A DNA stretch of 64,000 nt from NCBI RefSeq assembly GCF_005871205.1, contig NZ_SWKM01000015.1:419005-483004 (forward strand), in the 5' to 3' direction. Positions 1 through 9,676 of this stretch are shown piece after piece; positions within the stretch are counted from its first letter, which is position 1; the number at the start of each line of letters is the position of its first letter. A program made the position numbers and the translations under genes. Below the pieces are notes generated by a model. It did not search any database. It was given only the letters and a program-made list of their open reading frames with translations, and was not told the DNA's origin. This stretch comes from Marinobacter alexandrii (GTDB taxonomy: Bacteria; Pseudomonadota; Gammaproteobacteria; Pseudomonadales; Oleiphilaceae).

Positions 1-528
1 TCGCGTGCCTTCAATCAGGTAACCGTCGTGATTTGACATAATCACTTCGAAGAGCCCGTCGTGCAGTTCACGGGCCGCCATCACCTGGTCGAGTCGGTTA
101 AGGGATTTGATGCCAGCAAACATCGGATGAACCGACAGCGGTACTCGCGAGAAATCCGCCACCACCCCCCTGGCATCGGGCTCAGGCGGAAGCGAGGCCG
201 CAGATAACAGGAGGTTCGGGCGCATGTTGTCATCCGGGCGATAACCACGCCCACCTGCGCCGCGGGTCAGAATCAGCTTCAATACCCAGCCACTGTCAAA
301 GCTGTCGGCCCAGCGTTGTGCAGCCTGGGCGCACACGCCGTTAAGCTCCTCCCGAGACACCACGATTCCCAGCCGGGCGGCGTCACGGACAAGGCGCACG
401 ACATGCCTGGAAAGCAGAACGCCCTGTTGCCCCTGCATCCGGACAGTCTCGAACAGACCATCGCCGTAGGCCAACCCACGATCACTAGCCGGCAACCCGC
501 CTTCATCCGCCCAGAACAGATTGAGCAT
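1..528 (-). CDS. pabC: Aminodeoxychorismate lyase, 3' end beyond window
   Basis: This is a PLP-dependent fold-type IV lyase that converts 4-amino-4-deoxychorismate to p-aminobenzoate and pyruvate for folate synthesis in the cytoplasm. The translation from the ATG at 528 contains the family signature RGLAYGDGLFET near residues 18-29 and the later segment GIKSLNRLDQVMA around the catalytic-lysine region. About 176 codons are visible and the C-terminal third runs off the window. It starts 8 bases after the fabF stop, so it is the last visible gene of the fab operon. The fabF-pabC order is conserved in gammaproteobacteria, which supports the call. Confidence 0.92.
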   Translation of the reverse strand, partial: MLNLFWADEGGLPASDRGLAYGDGLFETVRMQGQQGVLLSRHVVRLVRDAARLGIVVSREELNGVCAQAAQRWADSFDSGWVLKLILTRGAGGRGYRPDDNMRPNLLLSAASLPPEPDARGVVADFSRVPLSVHPMFAGIKSLNRLDQVMAARELHDGLFEVIMSNHDGYLIEGTR

Positions 529-536
529 GAGCTGGT

Positions 537-1784
537 TTAGTCCTCGTAGCGGCGGAAAATCAGTGTGCCGTTGGTACCGCCAAAGCCAAAGGAATTGGAG
601 AGCGCGACGCGAACATCTGATTTGCGGCTCTTGTTAGCGACAAAATCCAGATCACAGCCCTCATCGGGGTTGTCCAGATTGATGGTCGGCGGCAACAGGC
701 CATCGCGGATTGCCAGAACGGAGAAAATGCCTTCAACGGCACCGGCGGCGCCCAGCAAATGCCCGGTCATCGATTTGGTGCTGCTCATGGCCAGCTTTTC
801 AGCGTGATCGCCAAAGACGGATTTCACCGCCGCCACTTCAGCAACATCGCCAACCTGGGTGGAGGTGCCGTGGGCGTTGATATAATCAACCTCATCCGGG
901 CTCATTCCGGCATCGCGCAGGGCATTGTTCATGGAGCGGGCAGCGCCCTCCCCGCTCGCAGGCGGAGCGGTAATGTGGTGGGCATCATCGCTCATGCCAA
1001 AGCCGACCACTTCACCGTAGATGGTGGCACCGCGTTTCCTGGCATGTTCAAGGTCTTCCAGAACCACCACACCAGCGCCGTCGCTCAGAACAAAACCATC
1101 CCGTTCACGATCCCAGGGCCGGCTTGCCTTCTCCGGCTCGTCGTTGCGCGTGGACAGCGCCCGGGCGGCAGAAAATGCAGCAATCCCGGTTCGGGTCGTT
1201 GCCATTTCCGAACCGCCGGCGAGCATCACGTCGGCATCGCCGTAAGCGATGGTTCGGGCCGCATAGCCAATGTTGTGAGTGCCCGTGGTGCAGGCGGTTA
1301 CGATGGCAATGTTGGGACCGCGATAGCCAAAACGGATCCCGGCATTGCCGGAAATCATGTTGATCACGGAGGCAGGAACGAAGAATGGCGACACCTTTCG
1401 GGGCCCGGACTTATCCATGGTCAGCACATTTTTTTCAATGTACTCCAGACCACCAATGCCTGAGCCAATGGCGATACCTACACGGTCTTTGTCCAGCGCG
1501 TCGTAATCATCCAGGCCGCTGTCGTCCACGGCCTGTTGGGCGGCAATCAAACCGTAATGGATGAAGGCGTCAAGCTTTCGGGCTTCCTTGGTGGACAGCC
1601 AGGGCTCAAGGTCAAGATCCTTTATGGCGCCGCCAATACGGGTGTTGTACCCGGACGCGTCAAAGCGCTCGATATTACCGATGCCACTGCGGCCCGCCCG
1701 TACGCCTTCCCAGGAACTTTTTACGTCGTTGCCCAAAGGAGACAACATCCCCATACCTGTGATGACAACCCGTCGTTTACTCAT
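537..1784 (-). CDS. fabF: 3-oxoacyl-ACP synthase II (KAS II)
   Basis: It condenses malonyl-ACP with acyl-ACP in fatty-acid elongation. The 415-residue product has the thiolase-fold catalytic set: the Cys in TACTTGTHN, a His in [11 protein letters not shown], and Lys/His in [13 protein letters not shown] chose the start MSKRRVV at 1784. A GTG four codons upstream (1796) is possible, but the family normally begins at MSKRR. It follows acpP, separated by a hairpin terminator at about 1851-1892, so expression probably drops between acpP and fabF. Confidence 0.96.
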   Translation of the reverse strand: MSKRRVVITGMGMLSPLGNDVKSSWEGVRAGRSGIGNIERFDASGYNTRIGGAIKDLDLEPWLSTKEARKLDAFIHYGLIAAQQAVDDSGLDDYDALDKDRVGIAIGSGIGGLEYIEKNVLTMDKSGPRKVSPFFVPASVINMISGNAGIRFGYRGPNIAIVTACTTGTHNIGYAARTIAYGDADVMLAGGSEMATTRTGIAAFSAARALSTRNDEPEKASRPWDRERDGFVLSDGAGVVVLEDLEHARKRGATIYGEVVGFGMSDDAHHITAPPASGEGAARSMNNALRDAGMSPDEVDYINAHGTSTQVGDVAEVAAVKSVFGDHAEKLAMSSTKSMTGHLLGAAGAVEGIFSVLAIRDGLLPPTINLDNPDEGCDLDFVANKSRKSDVRVALSNSFGFGGTNGTLIFRRYED

Positions 1785-1850
1785 AAACTCTTTCACCCGA
1801 TCCTTTTACAAGTGCGTCCGATCACCAATTGAACCTGAATTCCAACCAAT

Positions 1851-1892
1851 AAAAAAGCCGCCCTTAGTTTAGAAACAAGGACGGCTTCTTGC
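1851..1892 (-). terminator. Intrinsic terminator between acpP and fabF
   Basis: An imperfect inverted repeat pairs bases 1855-1865 with 1877-1887 (AAGCCGcCCTT against AAGGaCGGCTT). On the minus strand it is followed by a T-rich run. It lies directly downstream of acpP, which fits attenuation after this very highly expressed small gene. Confidence 0.7.
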
Positions 1893-1915
1893 CTGGCTTT
1901 TACTACTGCAGAGTA

Positions 1916-2149
1916 TCAGGTGTGCGCGACAATGTAGTCAATCGCGTCCTGAACACTGGCCAGCTTCTCGGCTTCTTCGTCGGGAATTTCAGTTTCAAAT
2001 TCCTCTTCCAGTGCCATTACCAGCTCAACGGTGTCCAGTGAGTCAGCGCCAAGATCCTCTACAAAAGAAGATGAGTTCTGAACTTCGGACTCTTTAACGC
2101 CCAACTGTTCACAAACGATCTTCTTCACGCGCTCTTCAACTGTACTCAT
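1916..2149 (-). CDS. acpP: Acyl carrier protein
   Basis: The 77-residue acidic protein carries growing acyl chains on a 4'-phosphopantetheine arm. The attachment serine is Ser37 in the motif GADSLDT. Length and composition match the family exactly. It lies between fabG and fabF in the usual order and is followed by a terminator-like hairpin. Confidence 0.98.
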   Translation of the reverse strand: MSTVEERVKKIVCEQLGVKESEVQNSSSFVEDLGADSLDTVELVMALEEEFETEIPDEEAEKLASVQDAIDYIVAHT

Positions 2150-2281
2150 AATGTCCTCACTTTATGTGTTAACCAAGCAACTTTGTGCTGCAAGTTTAAT
2201 TTAAACCCCACCCGCAAACAAGCAGGGATTCGGTCAAACATGTTGTGTGACAAGGGCTTGCGTACAAGCAGCCGCCCCAGT

Positions 2282-3025
2282 CTATCCCATGTACATTCCG
2301 CCGTTCACGTGGATGGTCTCGCCACTCACGTATCCGGCTGCATCTGATGCCAGGAAGGCAACCACGGCTGCCACTTCTTCCGGCTCACCCAGACGACCCG
2401 CGGGTATGATTTCCAGCATAGTCTCACGCTGCTTGTCGTCCAGTTTTTTTGTCATATCGGTGTCGATAAACCCGGGAGCCACGCAGTTGGCGGTAATACC
2501 CCGATTCGACATTTCCTTGGCCAGACTGCGGGTAAAGCCCTCTACGCCTGCCTTGGCGGCGCAGTAGTTACCCTGCCCCGGATTTCCCATACCGGCCACC
2601 ACGGAGCTGATATTGATAATCCGCCCCCACTTGGCCTTGGCCATGCCACGCAACACCGCCTTGCTGGTGCGGTACACGCTGGACAAGTTGGTTTCCAGAA
2701 CCGCCGCCCAATCGTCTTCCTTCAGGCGCATCAGCAGGTTATCGCGGGTGATACCGGCGTTGTTGACCAGAATCTGAGGCGCGCCAGAGGTGCTGGCAAT
2801 TTCCTTCAACCCGGCATCGATGCTTTCGGCCTCGGCAACGTTCATCACGATACCGTAGCCTTTCAGGCCCGCAGATTTGAGATCATTGGAAATGGTTTCG
2901 GCGCCTTCGGCACTGGTGGCCGTGCCAATCACTTCAGCACCCTGCTCTGCCAGCGCCCGGGCAATGGCCTTGCCAATGCCGCGAGTTGCACCGGTTACCA
3001 GTGCGGTTTTGCCTTCCAAAGACAT
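2282..3025 (-). CDS. fabG: 3-oxoacyl-ACP reductase
   Basis: This NADPH-dependent short-chain dehydrogenase reduces 3-ketoacyl-ACP. The 247-residue protein shows the Rossmann motif TGATRGIG (residues 11-18), NNAG, and the catalytic YxxxK in YCAAK. The C-terminal GGMYMG is typical of FabG. It is 15 bases from fabD in the same operon. Confidence 0.97.
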   Translation of the reverse strand: MSLEGKTALVTGATRGIGKAIARALAEQGAEVIGTATSAEGAETISNDLKSAGLKGYGIVMNVAEAESIDAGLKEIASTSGAPQILVNNAGITRDNLLMRLKEDDWAAVLETNLSSVYRTSKAVLRGMAKAKWGRIINISSVVAGMGNPGQGNYCAAKAGVEGFTRSLAKEMSNRGITANCVAPGFIDTDMTKKLDDKQRETMLEIIPAGRLGEPEEVAAVVAFLASDAAGYVSGETIHVNGGMYMG

Positions 3026-3040
3026 GAATAACTCCCTTTT

Positions 3041-3979
3041 TTAGGACTGACTGAATGCGTCCAGCGCTTTCGCCAGTGAATCCGGCTCTTCGATACTGTG
3101 AACAGCCAGACCACGATCAATTCGCTTGATCAAACCGGCCAGCACCTTACCAGTGCCACACTCAACTGCAACCGACACACCGCTATCCACCAGGGTGCGC
3201 ACCGAATCAGTCCACAGCACCGGGGAATATAGTTGCTTTAGCAGATTGGCCTTGAGTGTATCGGAATCCGTCTCAGCGACAGCGTTAACATTTTGTATAA
3301 CGGGTATGACAGCGTCGTTAAAGCGCACATCTTCCAGTTCACCCGCAAGCTCGTCGGCAGCGCCTTTCATCAGCGCACAATGCGACGGCACACTGACCGG
3401 CAGCGGCATAGCCTTGCGGGCACCCTTTTCCTTACAGGCCTCAATAGCGCGCTCAACGGCAGCGGCCGACCCGGCAATAACAACCTGCCCCGGGGCGTTG
3501 AAGTTAACCGCTGCGACCACGTCGCCGTTGGCGGCACTGGCACACGCGGCCACCACGTCGTCGTCCTCAAGGCCTAGAATTGCGGCCATCTTGCCTTCAC
3601 CGGCAGGTACCGCGTCCTGCATCAGCTCGCCACGCAGGCGAACCAGTTTAACCGCGTCGACAAAATCGAGACTCTCTGCCGCAACCAGCGCGCTGTATTC
3701 ACCCAGGCTGTGGCCCGCCACAAAGTTGGGCCGGCCGCCACCCGCCACTTGCCAGTGACGCCACAGGGCAACACTGGCCGTCAGAAGCGCCGGCTGGGTA
3801 ACCATGGTCTGGTTCAGTTCTTCGGCCGGGCCTTTCTGGCACAGCTGCCACAGGTCGTAGCCAAGGGCATTGGATGCTTCGGCAAAGGTTTTATTGACGA
3901 TGGGCCACGCCTCGGCTGCCGCTGACAGCATACCGACTGACTGGGACCCCTGACCGGGGAAAATAAAGGCTGATTTCAT
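3041..3979 (-). CDS. fabD: Malonyl-CoA:ACP transacylase
   Basis: It loads malonate onto ACP. The 312-residue protein begins FIFPGQGSQ and has the nucleophile elbow GHSLGEYSAL (catalytic Ser near residue 92), with a partner His in VPSHCALM. It sits between plsX and fabG. fabH, which lies here in E. coli, is absent, as also seen in Pseudomonas. Confidence 0.97.
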   Translation of the reverse strand: MKSAFIFPGQGSQSVGMLSAAAEAWPIVNKTFAEASNALGYDLWQLCQKGPAEELNQTMVTQPALLTASVALWRHWQVAGGGRPNFVAGHSLGEYSALVAAESLDFVDAVKLVRLRGELMQDAVPAGEGKMAAILGLEDDDVVAACASAANGDVVAAVNFNAPGQVVIAGSAAAVERAIEACKEKGARKAMPLPVSVPSHCALMKGAADELAGELEDVRFNDAVIPVIQNVNAVAETDSDTLKANLLKQLYSPVLWTDSVRTLVDSGVSVAVECGTGKVLAGLIKRIDRGLAVHSIEEPDSLAKALDAFSQS

Positions 3980-4115
3980 AGTGAGGATCTTAACGTCATT
4001 GAAGTGTTACGGGTGATTAGCCAATAGTACAAGTTAAGCCAATTATCCGCGAATACACATCAAAAACGGGACCGACTTTAGTCTCAGAGATGTAGAGCCC
4101 TTCAGTCGTAAAGGC

Positions 4116-5135
4116 TTAGAGCATGAGGTCATCGAGGCGATCATTGATTCGTCGAGGGACTTCCAGCTCCACTTCACGAACTGCCTGGCGAATGGCCGCC
4201 AACATCGCGCGTTCATTAGCATTGCCATGACTTTTGATGACAACTCCCTGGAGCCCAAGCAGGCTTGCACCATTGTGACGTGACGGATCCATCAGCCGCA
4301 GCAGGCGACCGATAATGGGGCGCGCCATCATGCCGACAAAACGGCCGTAGAGCGTCCGGGTGAAAGCCTGTTCCATGAGCTCAATCAACAGACCAGCGAC
4401 ACCCTCCCCGGTTTTCAGCGCGATATTACCGACAAAGCCATCACAAACAACCACATCGGCAACATCCCGGAACAGGTCGCTGCCCTCGACGTAACCGATG
4501 TAATTCAATGTATCGCACTGGGCCAGCATGTGAGAGGCAAGACGCACTTGTTCATTGCCCTTGATTTCCTCTTCGCCGACATTCAGCAACGCCACGCGTG
4601 GCTCGGACTGACCCGACATGGCAGACGCCATCAGAGAACCCATCAGGGCGTACTGATAGAGATTTTCAGCCGTGGAATCGACGTTAGCGCCGAGATCAAG
4701 AACGTGGCAACGACCACGAAGAGAGGGGATAAGCTTGGAAATCGCCGGCCGTTCAATACCCGGGTACATACGGATCAGAGAACGACCGAACGCCATCAGC
4801 GCCCCGGTATTACCGGCGCTGACACAACCCTGAGCTTCGCCATCCCGGACCAGGCCGAGGGCGATCGCCATGGAGGAACTTTTTTTGTGGCGAAGGGCAT
4901 GGGAGGGGCGCTCATTCATGCGCACCACATCCGCAGCCTCAACAATGCGAATTCTCGCATGCTCTTCACGCAACAAAGCCTCAAGCTCGCTCCGTATTCC
5001 TACCAGAACGATACTCAAGGCTTCGTTTTCACGCACCGCATCAAGCGCCGCGGAGACCACCACTGCGGCTCCGCGATCACCGCTCATGGCATCAATGGCG
5101 ATGGTTACCGGCTTCACCGTTGCTCCATCAGTCAT
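4116..5135 (-). CDS. plsX: Phosphate acyltransferase
   Basis: PlsX converts acyl-ACP to acyl-phosphate, the first step of the PlsX/PlsY route to phosphatidic acid at the membrane surface. The 339-residue protein has the N-terminal IAIDAMSGDRGA motif and the conserved segments GNTGALMA and DGFVGNIALKTGEG. It lies between rpmF and fabD as in many proteobacteria. The 136-base gap before fabD holds no visible gene. Confidence 0.96.
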   Translation of the reverse strand: MTDGATVKPVTIAIDAMSGDRGAAVVVSAALDAVRENEALSIVLVGIRSELEALLREEHARIRIVEAADVVRMNERPSHALRHKKSSSMAIALGLVRDGEAQGCVSAGNTGALMAFGRSLIRMYPGIERPAISKLIPSLRGRCHVLDLGANVDSTAENLYQYALMGSLMASAMSGQSEPRVALLNVGEEEIKGNEQVRLASHMLAQCDTLNYIGYVEGSDLFRDVADVVVCDGFVGNIALKTGEGVAGLLIELMEQAFTRTLYGRFVGMMARPIIGRLLRLMDPSRHNGASLLGLQGVVIKSHGNANERAMLAAIRQAVREVELEVPRRINDRLDDLML

Positions 5136-5160
5136 CGGGCGGTGCCTGATCGCAACTGAA

Positions 5161-5340
5161 TTACTCGTCAGAAGCTTCGATTACCTGCTTGCCGCGGTAA
5201 AAACCGTCCGGAGAGACGTGGTGACGACGATGAACTTCACCGGTTGTTGAATCGGTGGACAGAGCGGCAGTGCTCAGGGCGTCGTGTGAACGACGCATGC
5301 CGCGCTTGGAACGAGTCTTGCGGTTTTTCTGTACAGCCAT
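5161..5340 (-). CDS. rpmF: 50S ribosomal protein L32
   Basis: A 59-residue basic protein starts [20 protein letters not shown], the exact L32 N-terminus, and lacks the zinc cysteines seen in some L32 types. It ends 25 bases before plsX and follows yceD, the conserved yceD-rpmF-plsX order that couples ribosome and lipid gene expression in E. coli. Confidence 0.97.
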   Translation of the reverse strand: MAVQKNRKTRSKRGMRRSHDALSTAALSTDSTTGEVHRRHHVSPDGFYRGKQVIEASDE

Positions 5341-5421
5341 GATTATGCTCCTGACCTGTTTACGTAAATAAAACGTGTGTTCAGTGTAAAGCGCAGACTC
5401 TCAATCAGAGTCAGCACCTGC

Positions 5422-5976
5422 TTAGTGTTTCGTTTTCTTGAGATCCGCCAACACGCTGAAGGGATTCTCTTTTTTCGGCTCATCCGGCTGCGCCGGAGAT
5501 CCGTCTGGCTCGTAGGCTTCCAGGTCTTCGCGGGCTGGACATTCACTGCGCTCATGGAGCGGAAATGCCGGCAGCACCAACAATAGCTCGTCCTCAACCA
5601 TTGACCACAGTTCAGCACTGAAGTCATCCGTCAGGAACGGCTCAAGATCTTTCGGCAGCTGTTGCGCCTGCTCATCGCTGGTTACCAGCCCCAGCGTAAA
5701 CTGGGAGTTCAGCGTTGTGCGCATGTCACCCATGCACCGCTGGCACTCAAGGCTAACCAGAGCCTCCAGCTCACCGGAGACAATACGACGGCGCTGCGCA
5801 TCCATATAGAAGGACAGCTTAACGTTGCACACAGACCCTTCATCAACGCCCAGAACCGATTCCCGGAAACGAGTCAACGCACTGAGGGGAATGCTTCCCT
5901 CCAGCGTGGTGTTATGCTCCGCCAACCGATAAGGATCGACAGATTTAGGTAACTCGGCGTGTGACGCATTTGACAT
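5422..5976 (-). CDS. yceD: YceD / DUF177 family, 23S rRNA accumulation protein
   Basis: The 184-residue protein has the central LECQRCMGDM cysteine pair and the later ECPAR segment of the DUF177 family. E. coli YceD is linked to 23S rRNA accumulation, but its mechanism is unclear. The position immediately upstream of rpmF is diagnostic. It is divergent from maf across a 186-base gap. Confidence 0.92.
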   Translation of the reverse strand: MSNASHAELPKSVDPYRLAEHNTTLEGSIPLSALTRFRESVLGVDEGSVCNVKLSFYMDAQRRRIVSGELEALVSLECQRCMGDMRTTLNSQFTLGLVTSDEQAQQLPKDLEPFLTDDFSAELWSMVEDELLLVLPAFPLHERSECPAREDLEAYEPDGSPAQPDEPKKENPFSVLADLKKTKH

Positions 5977-6110
5977 AGGCGCGCAATTTTAGGGGCGCAG
6001 CCCTCTGGTGTCAAAGACTTCGTTGTCTTTTGCCCGGAGGTTCCGGTGCAGATAGGTGTATCTTACGATAACCAACTTCGGGCAACTGCCCCGCTCGGCA
6101 CAACCCTTAG

Positions 6111-6148
6111 TCATAACTCAGCCATAACTAAGCCATAACCAATCCATA
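6111..6148 (+). repeat. Short 11-bp tandem repeat upstream of maf
   Basis: Three and a half copies of an 11-base unit resembling CCATAACTAAG begin at 6111, 6122, 6133 and 6144 and end just before the maf ribosome-binding region. The period equals one helical turn. A role as a regulator site or a slippage-prone leader is possible but unproven. Confidence 0.55.
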
Positions 6149-6162
6149 AAAGGAAACGCCCG

Positions 6163-6759
6163 ATGTCATCGCGCCCCTTACTTCTTGCCTCATCATCCCC
6201 ATACCGCCGGGAACTGCTGGAGCGATTCGGCCTGCCATTCGAGACCGCAAGCCCCGACATCGACGAAAGCCCCAGGCCCGGCGACAGCCCGGAACAACTG
6301 GCCACCCGCCTGGCAGAATCCAAGGCTCGCGCCCTGGCAAACCAATACCCACAACACTGGATCATTGGCTCCGACCAGGTGGCCTGCCTGCCCGATGGCA
6401 CCCTGTTATCAAAACCGGGCAGCCATGAGCAAGCCGTCAGCCAATTGCAACGCAGCAGCGGCCAGACCGTGCAATTCCTGACCGGCCTCACCCTACTCGA
6501 CCCAAGCGCAGACCGGGCACAAGCCCACTGCGAGCGCTTTTCCGTGCAATTCCGGGAACTGTCCGAGGAAGAAATCGAAGGCTACCTAAACAAGGAGCAG
6601 CCCTATGACTGCGCTGGCAGCTTCCGCATGGAAGGCCTGGGAATCACGCTATTCAAAGCCATGGAGGGGCGCGACCCGAACAGTCTGATTGGCCTGCCCC
6701 TGATCGCGCTGAATGACATGCTGAGAAACTGGGGACTCAATCCACTGCTGACCCGCTAA
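6163..6759 (+). CDS. maf: Maf family nucleotide pyrophosphatase, YceF type
   Basis: The 198-residue protein starts LLLASSSPYRRELLERFG, the Maf signature, and contains GSDQVACLPDG. The Gln in that motif points to the YceF subgroup, known to hydrolyse 7-methyl-GTP and related noncanonical nucleotides. In E. coli the same gene sits beside yceD and rluC, matching this context. It is divergently transcribed from yceD and converges on the S49 peptidase gene. Confidence 0.93.
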   Translation: MSSRPLLLASSSPYRRELLERFGLPFETASPDIDESPRPGDSPEQLATRLAESKARALANQYPQHWIIGSDQVACLPDGTLLSKPGSHEQAVSQLQRSSGQTVQFLTGLTLLDPSADRAQAHCERFSVQFRELSEEEIEGYLNKEQPYDCAGSFRMEGLGITLFKAMEGRDPNSLIGLPLIALNDMLRNWGLNPLLTR

Positions 6760-6780
6760 GCAGCGAATCAGCAGAGAGTG

Positions 6781-7824
6781 TTAGCGCAGCTCCAGCCGGG
6801 ACTCCAGCATCTGGCCGGCAAACCCTTCCCCGAAAGCGACGCCAAGCTGATCAACAATATCCTGCAGCGGTGACTTACGCCGACTGTAATCCACCAGATC
6901 CTCCTGGCCTACGAGCTGTCGCGCCACCCAGGAGGAACTGCCAAGCCCGTCAATGAGCCCCAACTCTTTGGCCTGCTCGCCACTCCAGATCAGACCACTG
7001 AACAGACGCTCGTCATCGGCCAGCCGATCACCCCGACCCGCTTTCACCGCCTCAATGAACTGCTCATGGGTGTTCTCCAGCACGCCCTGCCAGAACACCA
7101 CCTCTTCCTCCTGTTCTGGCGAGAACGGATCCAAGAAGGCCTTGTTGTCACCAGCAGTGTACAACCGACGCTCAACTCCCAGCTTCTCCATCACTCCAGT
7201 GAAACCAAAACCACCGGCAACAACCCCGATGGACCCCACCAGGCTGGCTCGGTTGGCATAGATTTCATCGGCAGCGGAGGCAATGTAGTAGGCGCCCGAG
7301 GCACCAACATCGGAAATGACTGAGTACACCTTCTTGTCCGGATACTCCTCGCGCAGGCGCTTGATCTCATCGTACACGTAGCCAGACTGCACCGGGCTTC
7401 CGCCAGGACTGTTGATGCGCAACACCACGGCCACGGCATTCTTTTCCTCGAACGCCGTGCGCAGCGCGCCAACGATGTTGTCGGCGCTGGCCAGCTCATC
7501 GGCAGCAATCGGCCCATTGATCTCAACCAGCGCGGTGTGCTTACCGGTCGCCGAGTCGATGGTATCGCCGAGTGGAAATTTGAACATGAAAAGCAGAGCG
7601 AACAGATAGCCGAACGTCAGGAACTTGAAGAATATCCCCCAGCGACGACTGCGACGCTGCTCCGATTGCAGCGACATCACCAGCTTTTCGATCAGCTTCC
7701 AGTCTCGCCCGGATTCGGGAGGCAGGTTTGGCGTCTTTCGGCCCGCCTTGGGCTTGGCACCACCCTCTTGCTCCACCGGCTTATCGCCCCAATCGGGGTT
7801 ATTATCGGAATCCCAGTCAGTCAT
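6781..7824 (-). CDS. S49 family signal peptide peptidase-like protease
   Basis: The 347-residue protein has a hydrophilic N-terminus of about 65 residues, one transmembrane helix (around 65-85), and an S49 domain with the serine motif GASGAYYIA and the following ASLVGSIGV. SppA/SohB-type enzymes are membrane-bound Ser-Lys proteases that degrade leftover signal peptides. The size fits the short SppA36K/SohB type rather than the double-length E. coli SppA. It appears to be co-transcribed with the upstream HAD gene (39-base gap). Confidence 0.9.
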   Translation of the reverse strand: MTDWDSDNNPDWGDKPVEQEGGAKPKAGRKTPNLPPESGRDWKLIEKLVMSLQSEQRRSRRWGIFFKFLTFGYLFALLFMFKFPLGDTIDSATGKHTALVEINGPIAADELASADNIVGALRTAFEEKNAVAVVLRINSPGGSPVQSGYVYDEIKRLREEYPDKKVYSVISDVGASGAYYIASAADEIYANRASLVGSIGVVAGGFGFTGVMEKLGVERRLYTAGDNKAFLDPFSPEQEEEVVFWQGVLENTHEQFIEAVKAGRGDRLADDERLFSGLIWSGEQAKELGLIDGLGSSSWVARQLVGQEDLVDYSRRKSPLQDIVDQLGVAFGEGFAGQMLESRLELR

Positions 7825-7862
7825 GCATACATCCTGTCAGCAACGTTCAAATAGAACTGGCG

Positions 7863-8510
7863 TTAAAGCCCCAACACCTTACGAAGATCCGGCACCGTGT
7901 CGACAATGGCGTGCGGCGAGTAGTCGCCGAGCACATCGCGCTTGTGCACACCCCACTCCACACCGATGGACGGCATGCCAATCCGCTGGGCCATATCAAG
8001 GTCATAGCGGGTATCGCCGATCATCACTGCATCCGCCGGCTCAATACCGTAGAACCGGACAATCTCCTCGAGCATGGCAGGGTCTGGCTTCGACCGGGTT
8101 TCATCGGCGCAACGAGTAATATTGAAATGCGGACCAAGACCACTGGAATCCAGCGCCATGTCCAGGCCACGCCTGCTCTTGCCAGTCGCCACCGAACATC
8201 CGAGGCCCGCGCCACGAATATCAGTCACCACATCGGCCATGCCGGCAAAGACATTCTGGGGCGTAGTTACCTTGCTGAAGAAGTAGCGGCCATAGCCTTC
8301 GCGAATAGCTGTCATCTCCTCCCGACTAATGCCCGGGTAGAGTTTCTCAAGCGCCTCAATCATGCCGAGACCAATAATGTCGCGATACGCCTCCCGCTCC
8401 AGTTGCGGGTAACCCAGTTCGGTCGCAGCCTGATGCAGACTTTCGGCAATGTGCTCCACGGAATCCACCAGGGTCCCGTCCCAATCAAATATGACAACCT
8501 TGACCTTCAT
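7863..8510 (-). CDS. HAD-superfamily phosphatase (Gph-like)
   Basis: The 215-residue protein carries HAD motif I DWDGTLVDS (residues 9-17), motif II in VATGKSRRG, and motifs III/IV in KPDP and MIGDTRYDLDMA. The cap insertion is of subfamily IA, as in phosphoglycolate phosphatases. Its start codon directly abuts the rluC stop (TAGATG), so the two are translationally linked. The exact substrate is not evident. Confidence 0.9.
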   Translation of the reverse strand: MKVKVVIFDWDGTLVDSVEHIAESLHQAATELGYPQLEREAYRDIIGLGMIEALEKLYPGISREEMTAIREGYGRYFFSKVTTPQNVFAGMADVVTDIRGAGLGCSVATGKSRRGLDMALDSSGLGPHFNITRCADETRSKPDPAMLEEIVRFYGIEPADAVMIGDTRYDLDMAQRIGMPSIGVEWGVHKRDVLGDYSPHAIVDTVPDLRKVLGL

Positions 8511-9617
8511 CTATTGGTTCCTGTTGCGCGCTTCCAGAATTTTGAGCACATCCGCAAATGCATCGTCGTAGGGTGCCTCCAACCGCATCGGCTCACCGGT
8601 AACCGGTAAACTGAATTCGAGCGCCCGGGCGTGAAGCATAAGCCGCTGACCACCAACAGCACGGAAGGCCTTGAGGCTTACATCATCCATATACTTGTCG
8701 TCACCGGCAATCGGATGACCCTCGCAGGTGCAGTGCACGCGTATCTGATGGGTCCGACCGGTAACCGGAGACGCCTCGACCAGACTGTACCCTTCATAGC
8801 GCTGTAGGCAGCGAAACAGAGTCAGAGACTCCTTGCCGGCGTCATCAACCTTCACCCGACGCTCGCCATTGGGCATCTCGTAGCGCAGCAAAGGCGCCTC
8901 TACCCGCTTTACCGCCTCCGACCAGTGACCACTCACCAGGGCATGGTAGTGCTTGCGGATACGCTTATGGCGCAATTCATCCTGCAGGAAACGCAGGGCC
9001 GAACGCTTCTTGGCCACCATTACCAGGCCGGAAGTATCCCGGTCGAGCCGATGCACCAGCTCCAGGAAGCGGGATTCTGGGCGCGCCGAACGCAGCACTT
9101 CAATCAAACCGAAGCTGAGCCCGCTACCACCGTGAACGGCAATGCCAGAGGGCTTGTTAACCACCAGCATCTGCTCGTTCTCGAACACCACCGCGGCTTC
9201 CATGACACCCTGAACCCGGGCACCCGGCTCCACCTGGGTCGGCTTCTCCTTAATGGTCACCGGCGGGATACGAACCTGGTCGCCGGCTTTCAATCGGGTA
9301 TCAGGCTTGACCCGGCCCTTGTTGACGCGCACCTCGCCTTTTCGAACCACCCTATAGATAATGCTCTTGGGCACACCGCGAAGCTGAGCCAGCAGAAAAT
9401 TATCGACCCTTTGCCCCTCGTTATCTTCATCGACAACGACCACCTGAACCCCCTGGCGCACCTCTTTCCGCTCAGTTTGACGCTCAGTGCTCGGGCGACG
9501 ATCAGTTCCGATGCGCTCGGTGCTCGGCGACTTGCGCGCGGCATCCCGGGCCCGAGGGGCGGCGGCTTTTGCCGGTCGCTTTGCGGCGGATTTTCTGCGC
9601 GCGGGCTTGCGGGACAT
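8511..9617 (-). CDS. rluC: 23S rRNA pseudouridine synthase, RluC/RluD type
   Basis: It isomerises uridines in 23S rRNA. The 368-residue product has a basic, alanine-rich N-terminal extension of about 55 residues, an S4 RNA-binding domain (RVDNFLLAQL...RVNKGRVKPD), and a pseudouridine synthase domain with the catalytic Asp in LVHRLDRDTSGLVM. I chose the ATG at 9617 (MSRKPARR). It is divergent from rne, the same arrangement as in E. coli, which supports rluC over rluD. Confidence 0.92.
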   Translation of the reverse strand: MSRKPARRKSAAKRPAKAAAPRARDAARKSPSTERIGTDRRPSTERQTERKEVRQGVQVVVVDEDNEGQRVDNFLLAQLRGVPKSIIYRVVRKGEVRVNKGRVKPDTRLKAGDQVRIPPVTIKEKPTQVEPGARVQGVMEAAVVFENEQMLVVNKPSGIAVHGGSGLSFGLIEVLRSARPESRFLELVHRLDRDTSGLVMVAKKRSALRFLQDELRHKRIRKHYHALVSGHWSEAVKRVEAPLLRYEMPNGERRVKVDDAGKESLTLFRCLQRYEGYSLVEASPVTGRTHQIRVHCTCEGHPIAGDDKYMDDVSLKAFRAVGGQRLMLHARALEFSLPVTGEPMRLEAPYDDAFADVLKILEARNRNQ

Positions 9618-9647
9618 AGAATTCCTTAGGAGCAGGTGATTGCAGCA

Positions 9648-9676
9648 TTGAATGGCCACCCGAATGCTGTTATATT
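9648..9676 (+). promoter_or_regulatory. Sigma-70 type promoter for rne
   Basis: TTGAAT (9648-9653) and TATATT (9671-9676) are separated by exactly 17 bases and point toward rne. A start near 9683 would give a leader of about 530 bases. Nothing else in the gap looks as close to consensus. Confidence 0.6.
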
